NCBI RefSeq assembly: GCF_019131995.1
Contig: NZ_JAHONA010000004.1
Coordinates: 1 to 64,000, forward strand
From: Collinsella aerofaciens
Lineage (GTDB): Bacteria; Actinomycetota; Coriobacteriia; Coriobacteriales; Coriobacteriaceae
Direction: 5' to 3'
Length of the DNA stretch: 64,000 nt
The translations under genes and the position numbers were made by a program. Shown one piece after another: positions 51,809-59,054 of this stretch. Position 1 is the stretch's first letter, and the number at the start of each line of letters is the position of its first letter. The notes beneath the pieces were generated by a model that saw only the letters and a program-made list of their open reading frames with translations, was not told where the DNA came from and ran no database searches.

Positions 51809-53593
51809 CTAAGAACGCTTACGGCTCGCCATGGTGCCTGCGGCGATAGCGGCTGTTCCCGCAAGGACGGTTGCCACGATGGCCGCACCCGAGGTGTCGC
51901 CGGTTGCCGCGAGCACGCCGGTAGTCTTGGCTTTCGTGGTTGAAGCCGCAACGGCCTTGGTCGGCTTTGAGCCCTCAGGCTTGGGGTTCTGCTTGGACTC
52001 CGCGGGCTTGCTTTCTGCGGGCTTGGTCTCGTCGGGCTTGGGGTCTTCCGGCTTGGCTACCTCGGGAGGTGCGATGGTCGTACTTTTGGCGACTGCTTTG
52101 ATATAGAGGGAGTCGACCGTGGCGTCGCCCGTGCCGATGGCTTGGCCTGCCTCGTAGATGCCGTCACGGAGCTTGCGATAGTCAATGATCTTGCCGCCTT
52201 CGGGCGTCTGGATGGCGGCGTTCTCAATCTTGATGGTGCCGATTGTCTTGCCGTCAGCGCTCATGGCACGGGCAAAGATTGCCGCTGTATCTCCTTCGGC
52301 CGTTACCTTGCTGCGGATGATCGAGATGACTGCGGGTGTGACGCCCTCGCTGGTCTGGGCGATGATGCCGATGTTCTCGCCTTGGGGTTCGCGCCTCGTC
52401 TCGCCATCTTGGTTTTCGCTGTAGGGGATGGGGCCGTCGCCGTTCTCGACATAGCGGGCTATGGCCTTGACAACGGAGTCGCTGATGTAGATGTGGCCGC
52501 CCTTCTCGTTGGGTCGATCGTTTCTGGTGGAGAATGCAGCCGAAACCTCGCCTTCCGCAAACGCGTCCACGGTGGAGCCGTTCTTGACGACGATGTCGTC
52601 CTGGTAGGTGAAGAGGGCGTTGGCGCCACCGTATCTGCCTTTACTTGCACGGACCGTCACGTTTGCATGATCGAGGGTGATGCCCTTGTGGGCATAGACG
52701 CCATATTCAACACCGTTTACGTTGAGGGAGGCGTTTGTGGCTGCGAGGCTGCCCTTGGCCTCGACGGCAGCGTCTTTCTCGGAGCTTGCCTTGACCTGGC
52801 CGCCGTCCGAGATGTTGATATTGCCGCCGCTCCAAAGGGCCTCACCATCGGCTGAGCTTGCCTCGACCGTCCCGCCACCCTTGATGGTGAGGTTCTTGTC
52901 GGCTCCAATACCCTTGTCCTTGGTAGCCCTGGCGGTGACGGCTCCGCTGTCGTCAATCGTGATATTGCCGTTTGCCCTGATGCCATCCGATGCACCCGTG
53001 GCGTTGACGTTGCCCGAACCTTTGATAGCGAGATCACCTCCGGCATTGATGGCATCAAACCCAGTGCTCGTGGCGTTGACGGATCCGGCTCCGTCGATGT
53101 TGATATTACCCGTGGAGAGGATAGCGTCCTCAGTAGATGTCACGCTGAGCGTGCCGCCCTCGTCGCCTTGGATATTGAGCTCGGCATTCTCGTTAGTGCC
53201 ATGAGAAACGTTGATGCTTTCGATCCATTCGGCAGTGACGATGTTGGTTCCCGAGTAATTCACGTTGAGCTTGCCTGCGGCCTGGATCTCGCCGCCGTTA
53301 TAGTTGTTGAGCTTCAAGTCGTCGGCGCCGTCCCACGACCAGGTACCGGCCTCGTCGCTCGCCGCGGTGTTGTACTTGTTGCCGCCGACCTTGACCCATT
53401 CCGCTGCGAGCGAGACGCTCGGCATGAGCAGCGAGCTCACCGTGAGCGCGCACACGGCGCCCACGACGATGCGGCGCGTCACGCGGCGCCAGCTGCCGTG
53501 CGCGAGTCCTATGCGATGGCGAACGTCGGGTTCGGCAACATGGGTTCCGGCGGTAGTGTCATTGCGTTTGGGGGTCGTGAACAAGGCTGCCAT
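51809..53593 (-). CDS. sortase-anchored beta-helix-like surface protein, copy 1
   Basis: 594 residues. An extended signal peptide (about 1-64, hydrophobic core 42-63) precedes a Ser/Asn/Gly-rich domain with about 20-25-residue repeats (GDLAIKGSGNVNATGASDG, then GNITIDDSGAVTARA and so on), suggestive of a right-handed beta-helix like carbohydrate-binding Cthe_2159 proteins. A Pro/Lys/Glu-rich stalk follows (PEDPKPDETKPAESKP), then LAATGD, a hydrophobic helix and RKRS. LAATG fits the LAXTG signal of class E sortases. GGGAG precedes ATG 53593. It is a clear paralog of the 53865-55631 gene. Confidence 0.82.
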   Translation of the reverse strand: MAALFTTPKRNDTTAGTHVAEPDVRHRIGLAHGSWRRVTRRIVVGAVCALTVSSLLMPSVSLAAEWVKVGGNKYNTAASDEAGTWSWDGADDLKLNNYNGGEIQAAGKLNVNYSGTNIVTAEWIESINVSHGTNENAELNIQGDEGGTLSVTSTEDAILSTGNINIDGAGSVNATSTGFDAINAGGDLAIKGSGNVNATGASDGIRANGNITIDDSGAVTARATKDKGIGADKNLTIKGGGTVEASSADGEALWSGGNINISDGGQVKASSEKDAAVEAKGSLAATNASLNVNGVEYGVYAHKGITLDHANVTVRASKGRYGGANALFTYQDDIVVKNGSTVDAFAEGEVSAAFSTRNDRPNEKGGHIYISDSVVKAIARYVENGDGPIPYSENQDGETRREPQGENIGIIAQTSEGVTPAVISIIRSKVTAEGDTAAIFARAMSADGKTIGTIKIENAAIQTPEGGKIIDYRKLRDGIYEAGQAIGTGDATVDSLYIKAVAKSTTIAPPEVAKPEDPKPDETKPAESKPAESKQNPKPEGSKPTKAVAASTTKAKTTGVLAATGDTSGAAIVATVLAGTAAIAAGTMASRKRS

Positions 53594-53737
53594 GGTTGCT
53601 CCCGTTCTCATAGGGCCTATACGACTAGATTCAGCGTATCTGCTGGATGTTGCCGGCGGTAGTGCCGTTTGGAGGGCAAAATGGCCAAAATTGGGGAGAA
53701 ATAGGCCGCACGCCGGCGCAGGGACCGGCGCTAAAAG

Positions 53738-53771
53738 AAAAGCGCGGGGCCGCATGGCGACTCCGCGCTTT
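53738..53771 (-). terminator. duplicated permease terminator
   Basis: Stem AAAAGCGCGG / CCGCGCTTT with a T-rich minus-strand tail (CTTTTCTTTTAG). It matches the hairpin at 55777-55812 and was copied with the tandem duplication. Confidence 0.75.
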
Positions 53772-53797
53772 ATTGTTCAGCTTTTGCAGCCTTGCCC

Positions 53798-53843
53798 TTA
53801 CGCTACGAAGAAGTAGACGAGGAAGGCAAGGGCCGCGATCCAC
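53798..53843 (-). pseudogene. 3'-terminal fragment of NCS2 permease
   Basis: Encodes the last residues WIAALAFLVYFFVA and the stop of the permease whose intact copy ends at 55839. Similarity ends abruptly at 53843 (copy) and 55884 (original). It marks the duplication junction. Confidence 0.85.
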
Positions 53844-53864
53844 CCGTCCCGTGCGAAAAAGTGT

Positions 53865-55631
53865 TTACGAGCGCTTGCGGCTCACCACGGCGCCCGCGGC
53901 GATGGCGGCTGTTCCCGCAAGGGCGGCTGCCACGATGGCTGCGCTCGAGGCGTCGCCGGTTGCTGCGAGTTTGCCGGCGATCTTGGCTCCCGTGGCTGCA
54001 ACTGCAACGGTCTTGGTCGTCTTCGTGCCCTCGGACTTGGAACCCTCGGGCTTGGTCTCGCCTGGCTTCTCCTCGGGTTTGATCTCCTCGGGAGGCGCGA
54101 TGACCGTGCTCTTGGCGACAGCTTCGTTATAGGGGGAGTCGATCACAGCGTCGCCCGTGCCGATGGTTTGACCCACCACGTAGAAGATGCCGTCATCGAG
54201 TTCTTCCTTGTTGCGATAGCCAATGATCTTGCCGCCTGTGGGCGTCTGGATGGGAGCGCCTTCGATCTCGATGGTGCCGATTGTCTCGCCGTCCGCGCTC
54301 ACGGCAAGGGCGAAGATTGCCGCCGTGTCTCCCTCAGCTGTGACCTTACTGCGGACAATCGAGATGGTCGCGGGCGTGATGCCCTCCTTGGTCCGGGCAA
54401 AGATGCCGATGTTCACGCCCCTATGCTCGGGAATGACCGCGCCGCTTTGGTCGTTGCTGTAGTGATCGGGGCCGTCGCTACCGGACTCGACATAGCGGGC
54501 TATAGCCTTGACAACGGAGTCACTAATGTAGATGTGACCACCCGCTTCGTTGGGGTAGTAGTTTCTGGTGGAGATTGCGGTCGAGAACTGGCCTTCTGCG
54601 AACGCATCCACGATCGAGCCGTTCTTGATGACGATGTCGTCCTCGTCGGTGAAGAGGGCGCTGGCTTCATCGTTCCCTGCGCTTGCACGGACCGTTACGG
54701 TTGCGCCATCGAACGTGATGCCCTTGTAGACATAGATGCCATACCCAACGCCACTTGCGTTGAGGGAAGCGTTCGTGACCGTGAGGCTGTTTTTACCGTC
54801 GATGGCGGCGTCTTCCTCGGAGCTTGCCTTGACCTGGCTGCCACCCGAGATCTCGATGTTGCCGTCGGCCCAAATCGCATTGTCTTTGATAGAGCTTGCC
54901 TCTACCTTGCCGCCGCCCTTTATGATGAGGTTCTCGTTAGCATCGATACCCTGATCCTCGGTGGCCTTGGCGGTGACGGTTCCGCTGTTGTCGATCGTGA
55001 TGTTGCCGTCGGCCCTGATGCCATCCGAATCGCCCGTGGCGTTAACGTTTCCCGAGCCCTTGATGGTGACATCGCCCCCGGCATCGATGGCATCGTGCTC
55101 GGTGCTCGTGGCGTTGACAGTGCCAGCGCCGTCGATGTTGATGCTGCCGACGGAAGTGATGGCGTCACGAGAAGATGTCACGTTGAGCGTGCTGGACGCG
55201 TCGCCCTGAATATTAAGCTCGGCGTTCTCGTTCGCGCCATCCTTAACCTTGATGCCGCGGTCGTCGCCGTTAGTGACGATGTTGTCGCCCTCGTAGCTCA
55301 CGTTGAGCTTGCCCGCTGCCTCGATCGCGCCGCCGTTATAGCCGTTGAGCTTCATATCGTCGGCGCCGTCCCAGGCCCAGGTGCCGGCCTCGTCGCCTGC
55401 TGCAGTGTTGTACTGAGTGCCGCCGACGTTGACCCACTCGGCCGCGAGCGAGACGCTCGGCATGAGCAGCGAGCTCACCGTAAGCGCGCATACGGCGCCT
55501 ACAACGATGCGGCGCGTCACGCGGCGCCAGCTGCCGTGTGCGAGCAGCGTGCGACGGCGCACGTCGGGCTCGACAAAATGGGCTCCAGAGGTTTTGTCAT
55601 TGCGCTTGGGGGTCGTGAACAAGGCGGCCAT
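53865..55631 (-). CDS. sortase-anchored beta-helix-like surface protein, copy 2
   Basis: 588 residues, with the same architecture as the downstream copy: long signal peptide, start SWRRVTRRIVVGAVCALTVS, repeats such as GDVTIKGSGNVNATGDSDG, a Pro/Glu/Lys stalk (IAPPEEIKPEEKPGETKPEG) and LAATGD, helix, RKRS. Divergence is spread over the repeat domain, including EWVKVGGNKYNT against EWVNVGGTQYNT after the signal, while N- and C-terminal ends stay close. GGGAG precedes ATG 55631. The likely role is binding host or dietary glycans at the cell wall (inference). Confidence 0.82.
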   Translation of the reverse strand: MAALFTTPKRNDKTSGAHFVEPDVRRRTLLAHGSWRRVTRRIVVGAVCALTVSSLLMPSVSLAAEWVNVGGTQYNTAAGDEAGTWAWDGADDMKLNGYNGGAIEAAGKLNVSYEGDNIVTNGDDRGIKVKDGANENAELNIQGDASSTLNVTSSRDAITSVGSINIDGAGTVNATSTEHDAIDAGGDVTIKGSGNVNATGDSDGIRADGNITIDNSGTVTAKATEDQGIDANENLIIKGGGKVEASSIKDNAIWADGNIEISGGSQVKASSEEDAAIDGKNSLTVTNASLNASGVGYGIYVYKGITFDGATVTVRASAGNDEASALFTDEDDIVIKNGSIVDAFAEGQFSTAISTRNYYPNEAGGHIYISDSVVKAIARYVESGSDGPDHYSNDQSGAVIPEHRGVNIGIFARTKEGITPATISIVRSKVTAEGDTAAIFALAVSADGETIGTIEIEGAPIQTPTGGKIIGYRNKEELDDGIFYVVGQTIGTGDAVIDSPYNEAVAKSTVIAPPEEIKPEEKPGETKPEGSKSEGTKTTKTVAVAATGAKIAGKLAATGDASSAAIVAAALAGTAAIAAGAVVSRKRS

Positions 55632-55776
55632 GGTTACTCCCATCCTCATAGGGCCTATGCGATTACGCCCAGCATATCTGCAGGATGAAGCCGGCGGTAG
55701 TGCCGTTTGGAGGGCAAAATGTCCAAAACTTGGGAAGCAATACATCGCGCGTCCGTGCGTTGCCTGGCTTTAAAAG

Positions 55777-55812
55777 AAAAGCGCGGAACCGCTCGATGCG
55801 ACTCCGCGCTTT
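55777..55812 (-). terminator. NCS2 permease terminator
   Basis: Stem AAAAGCGCGG / CCGCGCTT with a minus-strand T-rich tail, 27 nt after the permease stop. A duplicate lies at 53738-53771. Confidence 0.75.
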
Positions 55813-55838
55813 GGTGTTCTGCTTTGGCAGCTTTGCCG

Positions 55839-57152
55839 CTACGCTACAAAGAAGTAGACGAGGAAGGCAAGGGCTGCGATCCACATGAGCGGCTTGATCT
55901 TGGAGGCCTCGCCCTTAAAGAGCGCGACGATCACGTAGGCGATAAAGCCCAGGCCGATTCCGGCAGAGATGGAGTAGGTGAAGGGCACGCCGGCGACAAT
56001 CATGAACGCCGGGAAACCCTGCGACACGTCGGACCAGTCGATCTCGGAGGCCTCGCTCATCATGAGGTAGCCGACGTAGACCAGAGCACCGCAGGTGGCG
56101 GCACTGGAAACGATGGTGACGATGGGGGAGAAGAACGCGGCGAGAATGAACAGCACGCCGGTGGTGACGGAGGTGAGGCCCGTGCGGCCACCGTCGGCAG
56201 CGCCAGAGGTGGACTCGACGAAGGTGGTGATGGAGGAGACGCCCATAAAGCCACCGGCAGCAGCGGCCACGGAGTCGACGACCAGGATGGGGCGGATGTC
56301 CTCGACATTGCCGTCCTCGGTCAAGAACTCGCCCTGCTTGGCGACGGCCATCGCGGTGCCCATGGTGTCGAAGAAGTCGCTCATGAGCAGCGAGAAGGCA
56401 ACGACGAGCAGCATCGGGTCGGTCAGAACCTTCACGATGGCCATGTTGCCATCGGCGGTGCTGGCAAACGGGGCGCCAAAGGTCGAGAAGTCGAGCGGTG
56501 CGATGAGACCCTCGGGCGCATGGGTGACGCCCAGCGGGATACCGGCGATAACGGCGACGATGATGCCGATGAGCAGCGAGCCCGGCACGTTGCGGGAAGC
56601 CAGGGCAACCGTCACGATGATGGAGATGATGCCGACGATAAAGGTGGGGGAGGCGATGTCGCCCAGGCCGACGAGCGTACCGGCGCCAGCGGTGATAATG
56701 CCGGCGTCGCACAGGCCGATCATGGCGATGAACAGGCCCAAGCCAACCGAGATGGCGTGGCGCAGGACCACGGGGATGGCGTCCATAATGGCCTCGCGCA
56801 GGCCGCACAGGACGAGCAGCAAGATGACGATACCCTCGAGGAAGATAACGCTCATGGCAACGTGCCAGTCGCCGCCGCACATGGTGGTGGCGATGCCCGC
56901 GATCATGGCGTTGATGCCCAGGCCCGACGCGCAGGCGAGCGGGCGGTTGGCGAAGATACCCATGCAGATGGTCATGATGCCGGCGCCCAGGCAGGTGGCG
57001 CAGGCGAGCGCTCCCGCATCGATGCCGGCGCCCGAGAGCACCGCGGGGTTGACGGCAATGATGTAGGCCATTGCCAGGAACGTTGTCAGTCCAGCGCGAA
57101 GTTCGGTCCCGATTGTGGACTTGCGCTCACTGACGTGAAAAAGTTCGTCCAT
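55839..57152 (-). CDS. NCS2 family purine permease (AzgA-like)
   Basis: A 437-residue membrane protein of the AzgA/PbuG/GhxP branch. It opens with GTELRAGLTTFLAMAYIIAVNPAVLS (TM1), continues with GLGINAMIAG (substrate region) and GLGLFIAMIG, and has the conserved MSDFFDTMGTAMAVAKQGEFL. Importers of hypoxanthine/guanine or adenine have this pattern; the exact purine is unclear. AAGGAAAGGG precedes ATG 57152. No purine riboswitch was recognised upstream. Its 3' end was copied in the neighbouring tandem duplication. Confidence 0.92.
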   Translation of the reverse strand: MDELFHVSERKSTIGTELRAGLTTFLAMAYIIAVNPAVLSGAGIDAGALACATCLGAGIMTICMGIFANRPLACASGLGINAMIAGIATTMCGGDWHVAMSVIFLEGIVILLLVLCGLREAIMDAIPVVLRHAISVGLGLFIAMIGLCDAGIITAGAGTLVGLGDIASPTFIVGIISIIVTVALASRNVPGSLLIGIIVAVIAGIPLGVTHAPEGLIAPLDFSTFGAPFASTADGNMAIVKVLTDPMLLVVAFSLLMSDFFDTMGTAMAVAKQGEFLTEDGNVEDIRPILVVDSVAAAAGGFMGVSSITTFVESTSGAADGGRTGLTSVTTGVLFILAAFFSPIVTIVSSAATCGALVYVGYLMMSEASEIDWSDVSQGFPAFMIVAGVPFTYSISAGIGLGFIAYVIVALFKGEASKIKPLMWIAALAFLVYFFVA

Positions 57153-57345
57153 GCATACCCTTTCCTTGTTCGGCCCCGAGTTTAGGCCGATTGACACGAA
57201 CGTTCTCACTATAGCCCCTTTACGACGCTGTTGTTCCTCGCATGTTGATGTTCGGCGCTTTGTAGCAGACGGACGGTATTTTTCGCATGAAAATGTGTGG
57301 GTACCGTATACTTAAGCAGTTACAACGACCCCTATGGAGGAACGT

Positions 57346-57765
57346 ATGATTAAAGAGCTCTGCCACGACGAGGCTATCCTGTCCCAGCGTTGCGAGGTTG
57401 CGACTGTCGAGGACGAGTCGGTCGCACAGGACCTGATCGATACCATCAAGTCGCTCGAGGACGCCGGCTGCCTTGCCGCCAACCAGATTGGCGTTACCAA
57501 GAAGGTCTGCGTCTACCTGGACGACGCCGGCGAGCCCCACGTGCTCTACAACCCCCGTCTGGTGTTTGGCCTGGGCGCCAGCAAGATGGAGGAGAGCTGC
57601 CTGACGCACGACGAGATCACCAAGTCCACGCGCTACATCAAGTGCAAGGTCGCTTATGACGTGATCGTAGACGGCAAGATGCGCGAGCGCAAGCAGGGCT
57701 TCGTCGGCTTCGAGGCTCAAATGATTCAACACATGATTGATCACTGTCTAGGAAAGTTGGTCTAA
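57346..57765 (+). CDS. peptide deformylase-like protein lacking the catalytic Glu
   Basis: A 139-residue deformylase homolog. It keeps the glycine-containing motif 1 in altered form (DAGCLAANQIG for GxGLAAxQ) and a motif 2 Cys (EESCLT for EGCLS). In motif 3 it has QHMIDHCLGK where active enzymes have QHExDH: both His ligands remain but the catalytic Glu is Met. The C terminus is short. GGAGG precedes ATG 57346. It is probably not an efficient deformylase; a regulatory or different hydrolytic role is possible. Confidence 0.82.
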   Translation: MIKELCHDEAILSQRCEVATVEDESVAQDLIDTIKSLEDAGCLAANQIGVTKKVCVYLDDAGEPHVLYNPRLVFGLGASKMEESCLTHDEITKSTRYIKCKVAYDVIVDGKMRERKQGFVGFEAQMIQHMIDHCLGKLV

Positions 57766-57867
57766 GGGGACCAAAGCACCGCACCTTGCCGCTCAATCGT
57801 CGCTCGCGTACCTTAAGTACGCTTCGCTCCTCTTTCGTGGCAATCTGCGGCACTTTGACCCCTTAGA
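57761..57867. repeat. 107-bp long imperfect palindrome
   Basis: Symmetric around 57814: outer TCTAAGGGG / CCTTAGA, inner CCGCACCTTGCC / GGCAATCTGCGG and centre GCGTAC-CTTAA-GTACGC. It overlaps the deformylase-like stop codon and could fold into one long stem. It resembles a REP-type intergenic element. Confidence 0.7.
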
Positions 57868-57909
57868 CGACCTGCGGGGTTAACTTGGTTGAGTTTATCC
57901 TGCTTGAAT

Positions 57910-57949
57910 AGTCCGGGCGTGACATTGTTGTCATGTCCGGGCTTTTGTG
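57910..57949 (+). terminator. terminator ahead of the bile salt hydrolase gene
   Basis: Stem AGTCCGGGCGTGACA / TGTCATGTCCGGGCT pairs over 15 positions with three G-U pairs in plus-strand RNA, followed by TTTTGTGTTT. Confidence 0.7.
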
Positions 57950-58009
57950 TTTAGCGCCTCTTTGTTTGGTGACAATAACCTTAGCAAGAACGTAAAGCTG
58001 GGAGGCGCT

Positions 58010-58975
58010 ATGTGTACGAGCATTCGATTTACCGATAATTCCGGCCACATGTATCTAGGCCGCAACCTCGACTGGAGCTTTGACTACGGCCAACAGGTTC
58101 GCGTGATGCCGCGCGGGTTTCACATTCCGTATTCGTTTATCGACGACGCAACAGCGGCACACGCGGTGATCGGTATGTGCATCGATTACAAGAACTATCC
58201 CATGTTCTTCGACTGCGGCAACGATGCGGGCCTCGCCGTGGCGGGTCTCAATTTCCCGGGTTATGCCGAGTATGCCGAGGACCCTGTCGACGGCAAGACC
58301 AATATCGCAGCCTATGAGTTTCCCCTGTGGGTGGCAGCGACGTTCTCGACGGTCGACGAGGTCGAGGCTGCGCTGCGCGATACGGTGATTGTCGCCAAAT
58401 CTGCAGGAGAGGGGCTGGGCGTGTCGCTGCTCCATTGGATTATCGGCGACAGCCAGCGTAGCATCGTGGTCGAGATGATGGCTGACGGCCTGCATGTATA
58501 CGACGATCCGGTCGACACCCTTGCCAATCAGCCCACCTTCCCGTGGCACATGGAAAACCTGCGCACCTATATCACGGCCACAAGCGATTTTCCGCAGACG
58601 GCGACATGGCGTGGCGCCGAGCTCAAGCCCTATGGCGCGGGTGCCGGCATGCGCGGTATTCCGGGTGACTGCTATTCGCCGAGCCGTTTTGTAAAGGCGG
58701 CGTACCTCAATGCCAATTACCCGCAAAAGGAGAGCGAGACCGAAAACGTCGTCCGCATGTTCCGTTCACTCGAGGGCGTGGTGATGATTGAGGGGGCGTC
58801 CAGGATGGGCGATGGCAAGTTCGAGAAGACTATCTATACCGGATGCTTTAGCGCGCGCACGGGCAATTATTACTACGCGATGTATGGGGATCCGTCGATT
58901 CGCTACGTGAGCCTGACGGATGCCGAGGGCGCGAGCCCCGATAGACTCGTGGTTCCCGAGCCGCGTCGTTCGTAG
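58010..58975 (+). CDS. choloylglycine (bile salt) hydrolase
   Basis: A 321-residue Ntn hydrolase that would deconjugate taurine/glycine bile salts. Cys2 becomes the nucleophile after Met removal (MCTSIRF). Family residues fall as expected: Arg18 and Asp21 (LGRNLDW), Asn81 (AGLNFPG), Asn173 (ANQPTFPWH) and Arg226 (SPSRFVKAAY). Penicillin V acylases are the main alternative, but GLNFPGYA, PLW and QPTFPWHMENL fit BSH better. GGGAGG precedes ATG 58010; there is no signal peptide, so it is cytosolic. This is consistent with a gut bacterium. Confidence 0.9.
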   Translation: MCTSIRFTDNSGHMYLGRNLDWSFDYGQQVRVMPRGFHIPYSFIDDATAAHAVIGMCIDYKNYPMFFDCGNDAGLAVAGLNFPGYAEYAEDPVDGKTNIAAYEFPLWVAATFSTVDEVEAALRDTVIVAKSAGEGLGVSLLHWIIGDSQRSIVVEMMADGLHVYDDPVDTLANQPTFPWHMENLRTYITATSDFPQTATWRGAELKPYGAGAGMRGIPGDCYSPSRFVKAAYLNANYPQKESETENVVRMFRSLEGVVMIEGASRMGDGKFEKTIYTGCFSARTGNYYYAMYGDPSIRYVSLTDAEGASPDRLVVPEPRRS

Positions 58976-59000
58976 CCGCTAGCTTTACTGCAATACAAGA

Positions 59001-59032
59001 CGGCCCTGCATCTCTCGCGAGGTGCAGGGCCG
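59001..59032. terminator. hairpin between BSH and kup
   Basis: Perfect 10-bp arms CGGCCCTGCA / TGCAGGGCCG with a 12-nt loop between convergent genes; no T-run. Confidence 0.6.
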
Positions 59033-59054
59033 CTATCGTCGATGGGTGACGGCG

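Noticed and set aside
54168..55688. 506-residue plus-strand open frame
   Set aside because: Antisense to surface protein copy 2, whose signal peptide and sorting signal are clear.
55707..57185. 492-residue plus-strand His/Asp/Gly-rich open frame
   Set aside because: Antisense to the NCS2 permease; composition is typical of a reverse reading of membrane codons.
57153..57345. purine riboswitch ahead of the NCS2 permease
   Set aside because: The conserved junction sequences of the purine aptamer are not visible.
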